Shown in pieces: positions 12,701 through 30,783 of a DNA stretch of 64,000 bases; position 1 is the first letter of the stretch; every line of letters begins with the position of its first letter. A program made the position numbers and the translations under genes. Source of the DNA: Enoplosus armatus (taxonomy: Eukaryota > Chordata > Actinopteri > Centrarchiformes > Enoplosidae); the NCBI RefSeq assembly GCF_043641665.1, contig NC_092193.1, forward strand, positions 16,749,501 to 16,813,500, given 5' to 3'. The notes under the pieces were generated by a model. It saw only the letters and a list, made by a program, of their open reading frames with translations, was not told the DNA's origin and did no database searches.

Positions 12701-13859
12701 AACACACCAATACATCATCATTCATTTTGAATTCATTTGACAAAGACATCTCAGAAGTGACGTGACGAGAGACACCCAGTGGACATTTAGCCCTGACTCT
12801 CACACTGTGCATATGTTACAAAATACCAAGCTTTTACCTGAATCAGTTAGTTATTTCTTTGTCTTTTTATTATTTGAGCGTGTGTGTATGCATGTGGCAC
12901 TTTGATCTTATCTTTGAATATCTTTTTTTTCCTTTTCAAAAATGTGTTGAAAGGGGGAGGTGTGCCAATCCCATCAATGTCTAGTGCCGTCCCTGCTCAG
13001 TCCCACACAGGGAGCACAGAGGATCGCTATGCTGCTCTGGCTGAGTTGGACAACAAGCTCAGCTCCACTGTCTCCACAAGCAGCAATGTGCAAGGGTGAG
13101 AGGCTGGCACACACACACAAACAAACACAGTAATACTGTAATAAAACTGCTCATAAACTTTGACCAGAAACAGTTCATTTCCTTCACAGGGTTCCTCTGT
13201 ACTTGGAAATCCTGATGAACATGTGTTGTTAAACAATGTTCCTCACATGATGAAATGATATTACTTAGACACTATGAGTATGCTGTATATATATGTCAGA
13301 GAAATGCCAACTAAAATCTTCAAATCCATTCTCCGCTTAAAAGTCTATAAGAAGTCCTTTCACAGCTGAACTGCTACAGTATAAGGGAGTCAATTGTAAA
13401 GGTTGATAATGCATTAATAAACCCCATTTAATCTGGACATTTTCTTTACAGGAACATATTTGGACCAGTGCTTGGTTCATCGCCAGCCCAGAATCCACCT
13501 GTGTTACCCAGCATGCCGCCTGGCTTTGGAGGTGGTCATAGTGATTACTACTATAGTGATGCATACAGAATGAAAATACATTTTCACATATAGCACGGAG
13601 ACTTATTTTGCGACTTACTCCTTATTTCATCTAGCCGTCCCATCCACAAATCCCTTCGTTGCTGCAGCCGTTGCCCCGGAGATGGCCACCAACCCTTTCC
13701 AGACCAATGGCAGAGCTCCATCTGCAGGTGTGTGTGCATTTCATGTTTAGTGTATTTAATAAAACACATTTCGTATGTAGGCGTTTGTGTTACTTTGATG
13801 TAACCCAGTTACATTGCCAAGTAGGTTTGTGATTTGCCAAAGTATCTAGAATTTACTCC

Positions 13860-13946
<87 letters not shown>

Positions 13947-15121
13947 ATTTGTGTATACACATTCTGCGTGTGTCTTGTAGCCTCGTTTGGTACTGGCTCT
14001 ATGAGCATGCCCGCCGGCTTTGGGAATGCGTCTTCCTTCTGCCTCCCGACCAGTTTCAGCGGAAACTTCCAGCAGCAATTCCCTGGCCAGGCCCCCATCC
14101 CTTACTCTCAACCTGGGGCCTACCACCCTCAGTCTAATGGTTAGTCGCCTCCCACACCCCTCTGTCCTCTTACCCTGTTACTCCTGTGCAGTACCTGTCA
14201 TTGATTTAGGTTACGTACAGCATTTTCCTTGGCATGAATTATATACAATCTGTATCTACATTATGGCCCTCTGCATTGGGAATTTAGTTTAAGTCTTGCT
14301 GCAGCAAATGAAAAGTATCAGTGGCAGCTACTGCACAGTGATAAAAGGTTGCATTTAGGGTACAACGCTTTAGGGTTCTGCTCAATACAAAGCTCTGGAC
14401 CAGTAACACAATAAACAAATCTGACATCACTCATAAGGCTTTGTTCACACCTGAATGCAATCTGACACGCGGGGGCTTGGCTCTCTTGTTGATTTTTTTT
14501 TTCTCCTCCTCTTTACAGTCCCTTTTTAATTAACTATCATAATTCAGTTTATTGCAAAACTGTTTATCATTGACTCTTTATAGCCTGCTTTTTATGGCCT
14601 GTTGATATAACAGTTGCAATGAAATATTATAATTACACATTGCTTAACTGCTGGAGAGAGCAGACTCAACCTGTAAATCCCTGTATCCCCCCTAGGCCCT
14701 GCATTCCCAGTCTACGGTCAGAACAAGCCCTCCATGATGCCCTTTGGGCAGCCCATGGCTGCCCCTAGCATGACCAATAACCCATTCATGGTGAGCATGC
14801 ATTGTCTTTTGTTTCCCAACTTTTTAAAGACTGTTTTAAAGACAGAAATAAAGGATGTACTGTGGAAAAGGCTTTATCAGCTTAAGAAAACAATTGAACT
14901 GATTGATTTCACTGAAAACTGCTATTTATAACATTTGAACTGATTGATTTCACTGAAAACTGCTATTTATAACATTTGATATGAAAGGGCTAATTGTCTC
15001 ACAGCAGTAATGTTTTCAGTAATGTGTCTTAAATCTGAATGCTGACTCTGATTTATTTCAGGCGGGAGCCCCAGCTGGGTCATTTTCTTCAGGGGGTTCA
15101 TCCACCAACCCTTTCCTGTAG
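7809..15121 (+). CDS. agfg1: Arf-GAP domain and FG repeat-containing protein 1
   Basis: Twelve exons join in phase: 7809-7975, 10575-10668, 10964-11079, 11732-11870, 11986-12142, 12311-12418, 12954-13095, 13452-13531, 13635-13727, 13981-14139, 14696-14790, 15062-15121, giving 469 aa. AGFG1 (Hrb/RIP) is an endocytic adaptor and nucleoporin-like ArfGAP protein. The ArfGAP zinc finger is C29-x2-C32-x16-C49-x2-C52, followed by x4 and R57 as in catalytic ArfGAPs. The rest is low-complexity: NFANF-type and FG repeats, and four NPF motifs (STNPF, ATNPF, NNPF and the C-terminal TNPFL), which in this family bind EH domains. The start MATSAKRKQEE matches the family. The same frame stays open upstream to 7458, but that stretch shows no conservation and is probably 5'UTR. 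Human AGFG1 is somewhat longer. Fish often have two copies (agfg1a and agfg1b); which one this is cannot be told from the window. Confidence 0.95.
8398..8421. repeat. (AC)n microsatellite
   Basis: Twelve uninterrupted AC units in agfg1 intron 1. Confidence 0.95.
8890..10170 (-). mobile_element. Degraded Tc1/mariner-like transposon in agfg1 intron 1
   Basis: The plus strand carries the reverse complement of a Tc1-type transposase gene. Diagnostic blocks are 'GCACCTTTGGCAACAGTACA' near 9000, 'CATTCTTCTTTGCAAAACTT' near 9083, 'CTCATCAGACCATAGAAC' at 9367-9384, 'TTATGGCAAACACTAG' near 9420 and 'GCAGACTTACAGC' near 9655. Read on the minus strand, 9213-9446 encodes a recognisable transposase piece (RPKHTITTMKACDGSILLW), but stops and frameshifts break the gene and a (CA)26 tract interrupts it. 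The ends are approximate because terminal repeats could not be aligned. The copy is inactive and old. Confidence 0.8.
9679..9730. repeat. (AC)26 microsatellite inside the Tc1-like remnant
   Basis: Twenty-six AC units follow a 12-base A run. The tract lies within the transposon body, where it must have expanded after insertion. Confidence 0.95.
13863..13944. repeat. (GT)41 microsatellite 36 bp before an agfg1 splice acceptor
   Basis: Eighty-two bases of uninterrupted GT in agfg1 intron 9. It ends 36 bases before the first base of exon 10 (13981) and so occupies the region where the branch point and pyrimidine tract would be expected. Confidence 0.97.
14894..14975. repeat. Perfect 41-bp tandem duplication in agfg1 intron 11
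   Basis: The unit beginning TTGAACTGATTGATTTC occupies 14894-14934 and is repeated without mismatch at 14935-14975; four bases of a third copy follow. Perfect identity indicates a recent duplication or active slippage. Confidence 0.95.
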
Positions 15122-16600
15122 CACAGCTCCCAGTCCTCGCCGCCAGAGGGCAGCATGCAGCACATATTCAACGCACCCGTTCCGTCATGCAATTAGAGGC
15201 AGTGCATTTTTAAAGAAAGACTTAAAGTTTTTTGTTTTTTTTTCCATAAAAAAAAAAGTTTACAACACTATAAAGGAGTACAAAGGACTATATTGAAGAC
15301 TAAGGGACTGTTATGGGGGGAAATGTACTGTTTGGACTACATACAATACATTATATGCTTTTTATTTTTTGTTTACGACTGTAAGCTCTGTGCATATCAT
15401 TATTTGTAATCACAATTAAGTACATGTTATGTATAACAAGGACTGAGTTAACAAGGGTGAGTATACACACACCTCGTGGAACCCCCCTCCCTCCACTACA
15501 AACTATCTACATAGGTAAGGGTATACACTTTAAGATTATTAACAGGGCTCCATCCAAATCCATGATCTGTGGTGTGAAGCAACCAAGATGATGCAGGTAT
15601 TTCATTTTCAAAAGGGATTTCTTTTTGATATTTTAGCATAATTGCTACTATACTAGCATTAAGGTGCAAAATGTCCTTTTATTAACCAACAGATCCAGAT
15701 CCAAGTTGCCTATAACCCAAAGCAACCAAACCCACGTCTTTTTTAAATTAGAGTAACAATCCAAGCAGGTGGATGGGACACAGCACCCTGGACTGTTAGT
15801 CTTCCTTTTAAATATTGCCAATATCTCTGAAATTGTGAATAAAGAGTAGGGGCTAAATTTTAGTTTGAAACCAAGGGCAGCTTCTTGAATATGAGGCCGG
15901 CAGAGACGTTGATGTTTTAGCCCGCCAGGTAAAGGGACAGGTGGGTCTACTAGAGCACAAATTGAGGAACGTGCAGGCATTAAGATGACTATTTCTTTGC
16001 CCTGTTACCCTAATCTATAAAACATAGGTCAAATTGTTAAATATACTTCCGATAACCTCTCCTGTTGGCTGAAGATGTCAGAGGAGCACATTTCAGATAT
16101 TCACTTTATTTTATGAATATGGTAAAGACAAAAGGAAAGACTGTTTAGAAAGCTTCAGGGTTGTGGGTGTGACCCAAATTGGGTTGCCTCAAAAGAAGTG
16201 AAGTAGTTATTCATGTGGTTGCAGGTTCTCGACAGGGAATGACAGGTTTACCGGACCCTGCCTTGGCAAAAAATGTATAACATAAGAAAACAAAATATTT
16301 ATAAAATGTTAGTTCTGTTGTATTTACCACACTCCCATGACATCTGTCTTCTTCTTTGCCTTCTGATTAAAAAGCCTTTGGAGTGAAGAACAGGATGAGG
16401 GGGAATATTGATAAGGCAAGGGGAAAGAACAGGTTAATTTCGGGATTATTGCATTACTTGATCAGCCTGGGACTCCAGACTACTCGGGTCTCAATTGTGC
16501 TACCAATGACTAACAATGAATTTGACAATGTGTGTCTTGTCTTTACAAGAATAGGTAAGTAAATGTGTACATATATAAATATATGTATAAATAAATTAAA
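15122..16600 (+). other. agfg1: agfg1 3' untranslated region
   Basis: A region of up to 1.5 kb without coding signal follows the agfg1 stop codon. Canonical AATAAA signals occur at 15838-15843 and 16590-16595, so alternative transcript ends are possible. AGFG1 mRNAs have long 3'UTRs in vertebrates. The minus-strand ORF at 15648-15980 has no supporting feature. Confidence 0.5.
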
Positions 16601-16878
16601 AGATTTTTAACTATGAATCAGTTCTGTATTATGTACATCCAGCTAAAACTAGTTGAGACTAATACAACAGCTGTACAATTTATCCTATCTTTGTGATGGT
16701 TATAATGGGCATTTTATGTTGACATTTTCAGGTGATAGGTGCTACTAATATCTTGTCCCCCCAGGGGTAATGACGAGAGTTTTTTTGAAGACTACTTTTG
16801 AATTTTTAACAAAGTAAATACACAGTAAATCAACCACATATAGAAAACATACATGAACACATTTATCATACAACAAAA

Positions 16879-17190
16879 TACTTTTGCATTCCCTCGCATT
16901 ACGTTTTGCGTTCCCCCGCAATAACGCTATTTTGCTTTACCGTTGCGCAGCTTTGGTTGTTATGACTGGCTGCGACACATTAGTTTATTTACGTGTAACT
17001 AACATTGTATTGGCAAGCCAGGCAGAGCAGCTGCAGCTGTGCTCGCAGCCAGTGGCTGTTTACTGTGAGGAATAAATGCAGAGTGTAAAGTGTCACATCA
17101 TCTCTGCTAATATCCAGCCGGACTGGACCAACGCTAGCTGTTTTCTGTTGTCGGGGGGATGCAAACTTAATGCGAAGGAACGCAAAAGTA
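16879..17190. mobile_element. MITE-like element with about 40-bp terminal inverted repeats
   Basis: The left end (16879-16919, TACTTTTGCATTCCCTCGCA...) and the right end (17153-17190, ...GAAGGAACGCAAAAGTA) are imperfect inverted repeats of about 40 bp enclosing about 230 bp. Both ends are flanked by the dinucleotide TA, consistent with a TA target duplication of Tc1/mariner type. There is no transposase gene. It lies between agfg1 and fbxo36, ending about 330 bp before the fbxo36 X-box. Confidence 0.65.
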
Positions 17191-17520
17191 GTCCTCAAAA
17201 ATAATTTCGCCTTGACCTTCAGGGTGTTCCGTAACAAACAGCCTCTAAAATACATAAACTCAAAAGTAAGCACTATAATCCTCATGACGGTTGACGTTTG
17301 CAGGGTTATTGTGTTAGAGTACATTACGTTTAGCTATCTAGCTAAGTATATGTAATAAGCAACTGAGTGTATATGCCTATATGTATCTGTGTTATAGATT
17401 AGGTGTAGCTATATATAAATTATAATATCAAGAAACCATGACGATCCTTTTAATTTGGTTAAAACGAACTTTCTTCCCGTGTAACTGGACCTCAAAGTCT
17501 TCTCCACCTGAGAAAGCCTT

Positions 17521-17534
17521 GTTGCCATGACAAC
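17521..17534. promoter_or_regulatory. RFX X-box immediately upstream of fbxo36
   Basis: GTTGCCATGACAAC fits the X-box consensus RYYNYY-N(1-3)-RRNRAC without mismatch (half-sites GTTGCC and GACAAC, spacer AT). It ends 16 bp before the chosen fbxo36 ATG. X-boxes close to start sites are known binding sites of RFX factors that drive ciliary genes. An in-frame ATG lies within the motif (17527); if it were used, the site would be transcribed and translated. The site itself is certain; function is inferred. Confidence 0.6.
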
Positions 17535-17550
17535 CCACAGACACTTTGAC

Positions 17551-17967
17551 ATGGCGTCTCTTTTAACAGACCCGTTGTTTGAAATCTCTGGACGGGGCCC
17601 TCCACCCAACAAGAACTTTTATAATTTTGCTGTCACCAAGTCAGATGTAAGTATTGATATTTTTGACAGTCCTCACTCTGGGTCAAAACTACACGCCTTT
17701 GCTATCTTCTGAGCAGGGTGCTGCTCATTATCGGTAACTCCCTCAGCGTTGCTAGCTTAAATTACCTAACGTTAACTAACGTTAACATTAACGGCAGCTA
17801 GCTAAACTTGCCACAAACACAGAACACATTAACGTTAGCCAGCGAACAATTTCACGCCATTTCTGCTTGCTGCTTGTTAGTTAGTTAATCTAGATATGTT
17901 TCCCCCGTTCTTGCTCTTGTACTTCAAAAAACAAGTTAAACGGTGCGTTGAATGGAGTAACTGCAGT

Positions 17968-18010
<43 letters not shown>

Positions 18011-19802
18011 GTCTTGCTGTTGATTAGGATTGTATAGCCCCAAAAGTATCGCAATTAATATAACAAAACTCACTGGCTTACTTTGGGGGTGTAACGTTAT
18101 GCATTATACAGTTTTACAGTTTTTCTTCCTTTGTTATATGTAAATATCTGTACTGTTGTGTGGAGGATTAAACAAAACAATGCATACAAGAAGACAAGTG
18201 TGTGTTTCCATAGCCTGTTATGTATATTTCTAGCGCTGATGATCCTTTGAATGGTCACTTGCAGGTGATATGGAGATGGTGGAAGATATCTCTGAGAGCT
18301 GTAGACAGGTACTCCAAGCCTGGGGAGCTGAGGGAGTCTCACCAGGATTTCTTGGATGACACTTGGCTGCATAGTAAGGACTTCATGTTTGTACTTCACA
18401 ATTACACCCGTGCTTTTCCTGCTGTGAAAAAGGTCCATTACTATGATGTGTAAATTGTGTGTTTAAGTGGCTCCCCATTAGTATGTGATAGGGGTAATTA
18501 AAACAGGGACCACTCACTCCAGTCACAACTGACTTTGTGCCTGTAATTACTGGGCAGCTCACTGGTTTGTGTCTGTTTTGCAGTGATGTTAAAAACAGGA
18601 CACATGCCCTGTCAATTTTAAATACATTCAATATTTTTCAAATACTTTCTGTCCAGCTCTTGTGGATAGGTACGTATCCTCAAGGCTTTAATTAGTCTAT
18701 AGCTTTGATAAGCCTAGAAGATTATGTACCACATCATTTTTTAATATGTTCTGTTTACAGTAAACCTGTGCAGAAATGCACGCTTTTTATTGTACCATTC
18801 TTATCACTCTATATTCAGATTATGTACTGTGAATGTTGTATGTGAGATGACAGCTAAAATAATGGGTTTCTTCCCAGGTGAGGTCAGTATGGTTTTCGGT
18901 CGTCAAATCTTGCAGTACACCAAGGCTTTGTGCCAAGGCCATTATGATTATCTGGAGCACCTGTCTGACTCCTTACTTCTGCGGATAATAAATTATCTAG
19001 AACTAGAGGATGTGGGTCAGCTTGGACGAACATCATGCAGGTTCAGGCAGGTGAGTTCCAGCGACACACAAAGAGATGCTGCCAAAAGTAAAATGTGTTC
19101 TGAGATCAGAAACATCAAGTCTATTATTTAAGGTTTTACCACAGCATAATTTTGACTTCTGTCTGTCTGTCATGTGAAAATACATCATTATAAATCACTA
19201 GTTATTAAATCCAAAGTAATATTCTATTTTTGTTTATTATATAATAGCTTATAATATTTCTTATACTTCTCACTTCCGCTCCTCAGCTATGTGGGTCAGA
19301 GGAGTTTTGGGAGCAGGCAGTGCGCCAACGCTGCAACACAGTTTCGGCCGAGGTGGCATCTCTGGCACTTGAGGTGGGCTGGCGCAGTATTTTCTTCACC
19401 AGCAAGCTACAGCTGCAGAAGTTGATCAGCCGCAGGAGGCTGAAGACAGAGGAGCAACAGGAAGGACAGGTCTGTGACCCAGATACAAAGGCAGAGGAAT
19501 CTCCCAATGAAAGTCCAGAGACGGACCAAACACCTGGTTCTGAGGAGGAATCTCACCCTGGCATTATCCCCGACCTAAGCCTTGGCACTGACACCAACTC
19601 TTGCTGTGATGTTGACCCTGACCCTAACCCTGAACCAGAGACTGGCTCTGGTTCCAGCATGCCTGTGCCTGGCCAATTGTTGGAGGACATGAAGCACTGT
19701 GTGGAAACACCAGTACAGAACAGAGCACTGAGCAATGGTAAAGGAGACTGGAGCGCAGAGTCAGACACTGACACCGAGTTCATTTTGTCAAATATTGAGT
19801 AA
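17551..19802 (+). CDS. fbxo36: F-box only protein 36
   Basis: Four exons join in frame: 17551-17646, 18265-18373, 18878-19050, 19287-19802, giving 297 aa. F-box proteins are substrate receptors of SCF (Skp1-Cul1) ubiquitin ligases. The N-terminal part (MASLLTDPLFEISGRGPPP, then VIWRWWKISLR) and the pairs KPGE/ESHQDFL match vertebrate FBXO36. The F-box covers about residues 93-135 (LEHLSDSLLLRIINYLEL). The family segment FWEQ...GWRSIFFTSKLQLQ follows. Human FBXO36 is about 188 aa; here about 110 extra residues follow, rich in Glu, Asp, Pro and Ser (for example DVDPDPNPEPETGSGSS). An alternative ending is possible: a consensus donor GTAAGT sits on the stop codon (19799), and an acceptor at 20418 opens a frame-compatible exon ending at 20524, giving 331 aa. 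The start at 17551 matches the human start; an upstream in-frame ATG exists at 17527. Confidence 0.9.
17747..17842. other. TAACGTTA/GCTAGC-rich tract in fbxo36 intron 1
   Basis: This stretch is packed with TAACGTTA, AACGTTAA, GCTAGC and TTAGC variants (for example CTAACGTTAACTAACGTTAA). Similar tracts occur next to the starts of the FEN1-like gene (about 2358-2430), agfg1 (8095-8115) and the nucleolin-like gene (50470-50545). Its nature is unknown; it could be simple-sequence drift or a teleost promoter-proximal motif. Confidence 0.6.
17970..18009. repeat. (GT)20 microsatellite
   Basis: Twenty GT units in fbxo36 intron 1. Confidence 0.95.
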
Positions 19803-22800
19803 GTCCTGTGTTTCAGGCTTACTGTTACATTGATATGCCATTAATGCACATTCCTCATCCTAAAATGAGTTGTGTAAAATGATTTTTTTCATATGTATTT
19901 GATATGATTATTGAGTTGTCAATCCTTCATTGGTACGTCCATGACTCTTCTGACTTAGTGTACATTAATAACACCAATACAAAAATACAACAGGACATTG
20001 TAGTATAAAACTTGTAATATACAAGTTTTTATATACATTATTGTAAGTTGTGGATTTAAACACATAAATGTTGCATCCAGTCCTAAAGAGTTAATATAAA
20101 TTGAATATACCACATGCAATTCTGCTGTCTGTGGCTTGTCATTCATGAAATAATTAAAACCTCTGTAGCTACTTTCCACTTTAGGATGAGACTCAACTTT
20201 ACCTGAGGGGACACAAACAAACACTTCACTTTAATTGGGTGGCTACAAGTAACTAATATTTATGTACTGTACTAAGGAAGTTATGATTTGGCGAGTCAAC
20301 CAGGAACAGTTCATTAAATTGCTTTTGAAATGTGACAGCTGGTTGTTATGAATACAGTGGATGTCTGTGATTTCTCACTCTGTGTTCAGCTCTTAGATTT
20401 AGCTTTATTTTTCCACAGTGAGACAGGCATTCAACTGAAGCGGAGACTTCAGGTGGCTGCAATGTTTTCTTTATTGTTCCCAGCAGAGAAAATAATTAAC
20501 AACTACAACACAATTCATATGTAAAATTGCTTATTTACTGTATCTGCAGTGCTGTGTATGAAGTGCGCAAAATAATATGTCTAATTGGTGACCACAGTAA
20601 GGAAAACAAGAGCTCTTACAAAAAGTCTGATTTATTGTTAGAGAGTCATTAATGTATGGTATGCTTTGATTTGCATAGGTCTTTTACTAAATGTATCTCA
20701 GTTTGATAGAAGTATGGGGTACACCAGCAGACCAGTAGTTAATAAGGATATTCCAGATCCAGTAGTTGAATGCACTCTTTCTGACCAACTAGAAAGAAGT
20801 ATTTACCTAGAACATGGTTTAAATTGTTCTAATAGATAGGCTATTATTTATCATAAAGATTTACATATACATTTTGGTGAACTACTGCCCAAATACATGT
20901 GGATGTGGATTTACCCTTCACATTATACGGTAGATATATGGTATGATTGTAGGTTCGAAAATTATCAATAATAATGTTAATGTTTTAATGATTTACAATT
21001 ATTAATCATATAACTTTTACAAAAGGTATGTTCTAGGCAGAAAAAACCTCATTTGCTTTGTTTAAATAAAAACACACAACTGTAATTTCTAGCAGGCAGT
21101 TCTGTCTATGTGGGTCAGTTACAGTTACATCGTGATCTGGATTCCTAGAAGACACAGATAGTGTCTGTGAGTTTTGATGGGATTATGAGTGTGGTGCACA
21201 CAGAAAAGAAGAGTCCCCTAGGGGGCACAAGCTGCTAGTGCTAATGCTCCACTGTGCTCAGCTCATACTGACATCATCAGTGTCTCTCTCTGCCTTCCCG
21301 TTTGTCTTGCTGTGCTTTATGTGGATATGCTCGGCACATATGTTGAGTGGAAGTGATTTCTTTTTCAGTTTTCCCAGATATATCCCAGAATTAGCTGGGT
21401 ACCTGCCTTGTAGCCGAAACTTGTTTTAGGAAGAAGACTGTGAGCCTGAGGCAGTTTGAGCAGGGATTAGCCAGGAGTGAGTGGCAGCCGCCTGTGCTAA
21501 TGCCCTACACTGTAGCTCATTAAAGGGACATTTCACCTCTAATTCTGATTGTAGTATGTGCTGGTGACTCTCCAAATTCTCTCAGGTCTGCCTTGTGTGC
21601 AGAGCGCATATCTATAAAGTTTAGGAGTTCCTCAGAGTGCTTCTACTACCTCTGCAAAATATCCCCAGCTAGGGAAAGCAGGCCATTTAGAAGTCGCCTG
21701 ACATTGCCTCTAGCCACACCCATGCCTTCAAATCAGCCCCTACGTCACTGACTTTTCTGGCCTGTCTGTACCACTCTACTGAATCTGGAGTAGATTGTTA
21801 TTATTCAGCTGCATTCAGCTTTCCTCAGCACCTTCTTGGTTTGCAGGCAAGCTCCACTCATACCACAGACTTTGCACAATGTAAGTTTTGAACAAGATCC
21901 CACCCGAGGTCCACAAACCTCTGCCTGATTTTTGGGACATGATAGTTGAAATCATTATGGACAGAGCTCTCTAAATCAGGTATTCCTAGCAGACCCTCAC
22001 TACATCTTTGAGATCTTCCTGCTCTATGTGGGAACCTTACCTGCTCTCTGATCCAGCTCACTGCCGTCACAACCCGGACCCGAACCCAACACCATGTGGA
22101 GTCATCTTCAGCACCTGACCTGCTTTGCTCTAATGGCCATATGTGCAAACATCAGTCAGTCTTCCTCTCTATGAGGAGCAATCACACCAAGGAGACCTTT
22201 TCATCTGCCCAGTAGCTCCACACCTGGCTGCTGCCTCTCCCCCAGTACAACTCCAGAAAAGAGGAGAGGCCACCCCCAACTTCAAACTTTGCTTAAGCCC
22301 CTAGGCCCAGGCCCACTACTGCATGGTGGGATATTTTGCTCCTGGTTTTAGTGTTTTCAACCAACTATTTACTGTATCTTTTCATGCGGTTGTCTTGTAT
22401 TTACATGTATAGTTATTTCATTTTCTCTTTTACCTCTTTTAAAGTGACATGACAACATTCCTCTCTTGATGCTGATTGAGAAAGAACAGAAATCTCTATG
22501 TGCTTGATTTGTAAGCAATCCCAGAACAACAAAAATCCCTGTTTATTGTATTACCACCTCTTTCTATTTCATTCCCACTGCTGGGAATACTCTCCGTCCA
22601 CTGCCTCTTTTTGTGGAAAGCTAGAGAGAGGACACAAGAGGATGGAGCCAGACCACGTAAAGACCACGTAGTGGACCATGTGGGAGATAGGATGAGAATG
22701 CTCTGCCCATCTTAACCTTTACTCCCTCTTCAGGCCAGGCTAATCCTTCCAAAGTCAAAGGAGCAGGCTGCTCAAAGATCAAACATCTAAAACAGAGTAG

Positions 22801-24574
22801 AGAAGAAGAGTGACAGAAATTTCTCCTATGCATGTATGTACATCTGCATGATTAATCAATAACTCTCTTAATCTCCCTTGTCACTACTGGATCACTTAAT
22901 CCCGCATTTCTTTTCACAACACTTTGTTTAAAGCTGGAGCCATGCTGTTGAAAGAACACATTGATTTGTGATCGGCCTTCAATGGTGTTGCTCGTCTCAG
23001 CAGGGTTCCTCTGTGGAGTGAAGGGAAACCCATAGAGTGACATGTAAGCTCTGAGGCTTACCCCTCTCTGCCTTCCCTGACCTGGTTAAAGATGAAACCT
23101 ATGGCTTCTTGTCATCCACTCAGGAGGCTTAAGTGCTTTACTGACACTATGATCCATTTACAACATGATTGACATTTGACATATTTGATATTTATGGAAG
23201 GTGTCTTCAACCGGCAAGACGTCTCTTTCTCTATATTATGTAAGATGCTGAATGAAGGTTCTTGATCACCAGGTTCCTTTTGGGACAAATCCAACACAAC
23301 CAAAGACAAAAGACTGAACACAAATAAAGCTCATCAAGCTCATATCATGCAATTATTTTGTCTCTGTGCGTTTTCTTAAATTGAATACTAGACAAAACAA
23401 CTTTTAAAATGATTCCCAGAGAATTTCACAATTTGACTCCACACACTGAAATGCACGTCTGCTCTGATGCAGTACGTGCCCACTGAGCTTTTTAGTTTAG
23501 ATAGCCCGAACCCACATGTCTATTAAATAACGACTCAATGTGTAAAATGGTATTTTGGATTATATTCTAAATATGATCTGACTAATCAAAACATTTTGCA
23601 AATACCTAATAAAATGTCAGTGAGCCAAATCTTAGGCATCTCTATGCATCCAAATGAGTATCAGGTCACTCTATTGTGATGGTCTTTACATTGCATGTAC
23701 ATTTTGTTCTAACGAGATACAATGATAATAGTAAAAATATTAGGTTGAATTTTGTTGTTTGTTTTGCTCACAGTGGTTGTCGTGTTAAGTTGGTGGTCAC
23801 TGATGAATGAGGGTGTGAGGGTGTGAAAGTGAAAGAGCAGGAGGGCAGAAAAGGAAGAAGCAGACAGATTAGGAGTAAGCTCGCTGAAGTACCTGCTCTG
23901 TTGAGACTGGGAGGAGGAAAGAGAAGAAGATGAGGATGCATATTGATGCCTCAGTGAAAATATTTCAACAGTATTCTGCTCAAGACTCCAAACACAATGT
24001 TATTTTCTATCTATATGCTACAATATTGTGTAAATACCCAACCAAACATTACAGTATTAGTCCAGTTCCGTTCATATTTTAGAGGACCCTCCAAAAACTA
24101 TGACAGTGTTTTTTTTAAAGGTGTTTTTGCACTTTCCAGAGCATTTTCTTTTTGTGTCTTTTGCAGTGTCTCACTTTTAAATGCATAGTCAACAGAACCC
24201 ACTGAACCACTGTTAGAGACTACTGAACACCATGAACAAGTATAGAGGGCTACAAAGCCTCTTAGGACAGAGCCCTCTTACGATTCCCTTTCCGTGCACA
24301 GCATCCTTGAATAGACCACACAAAGATCCTTAAGCCAAAATCCCTCCCTGGTATTTAATTCTAAATGAGTAATTGCTGGGTGTGTCAGTGTGTCTTAGGT
24401 TTGCAGGTAGGCTGGGTGAAGGAGCTCATTTGCGCCCTGGCTTTGGAGCGAATTGCACTCTCACACAGACACACACATTCTGAAAGACGCTGCACCAACT
24501 GTAAGAGGGGATCCCTGGGGAGCCACTGAAGAACCCAGTCACTTAGGGGGGACAGACCACATACAGCCGCCAAG
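19803..24574. other. Gene-poor interval between fbxo36 and grk7
   Basis: This 4.8-kb stretch has no exon chain I can support. It holds the likely fbxo36 3'UTR (ATTAAA at 20153-20158), the possible extra fbxo36 exon (20419-20524) and presumably the grk7 promoter. The block 21500-22330 is less AT-rich and contains a short ORF with a signal-peptide-like start (22092, MWSHLQHLTCFALMAI), but it stops after 26 codons and has no clear donor, so no gene is called. Short ORFs on both strands look random. Confidence 0.5.

Positions 24575-30783
<6,209 letters not shown>

Noticed and set aside
13809..14144. Several ORFs through the GT tract near 13.9 kb, both strands
   Set aside because: They are produced by the (GT)41 microsatellite; the only real coding part is agfg1 exon 10.
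22621..23321. Minus-strand ORFs upstream of grk7
   Set aside because: They are short, with no motifs and no splice-consistent neighbours.
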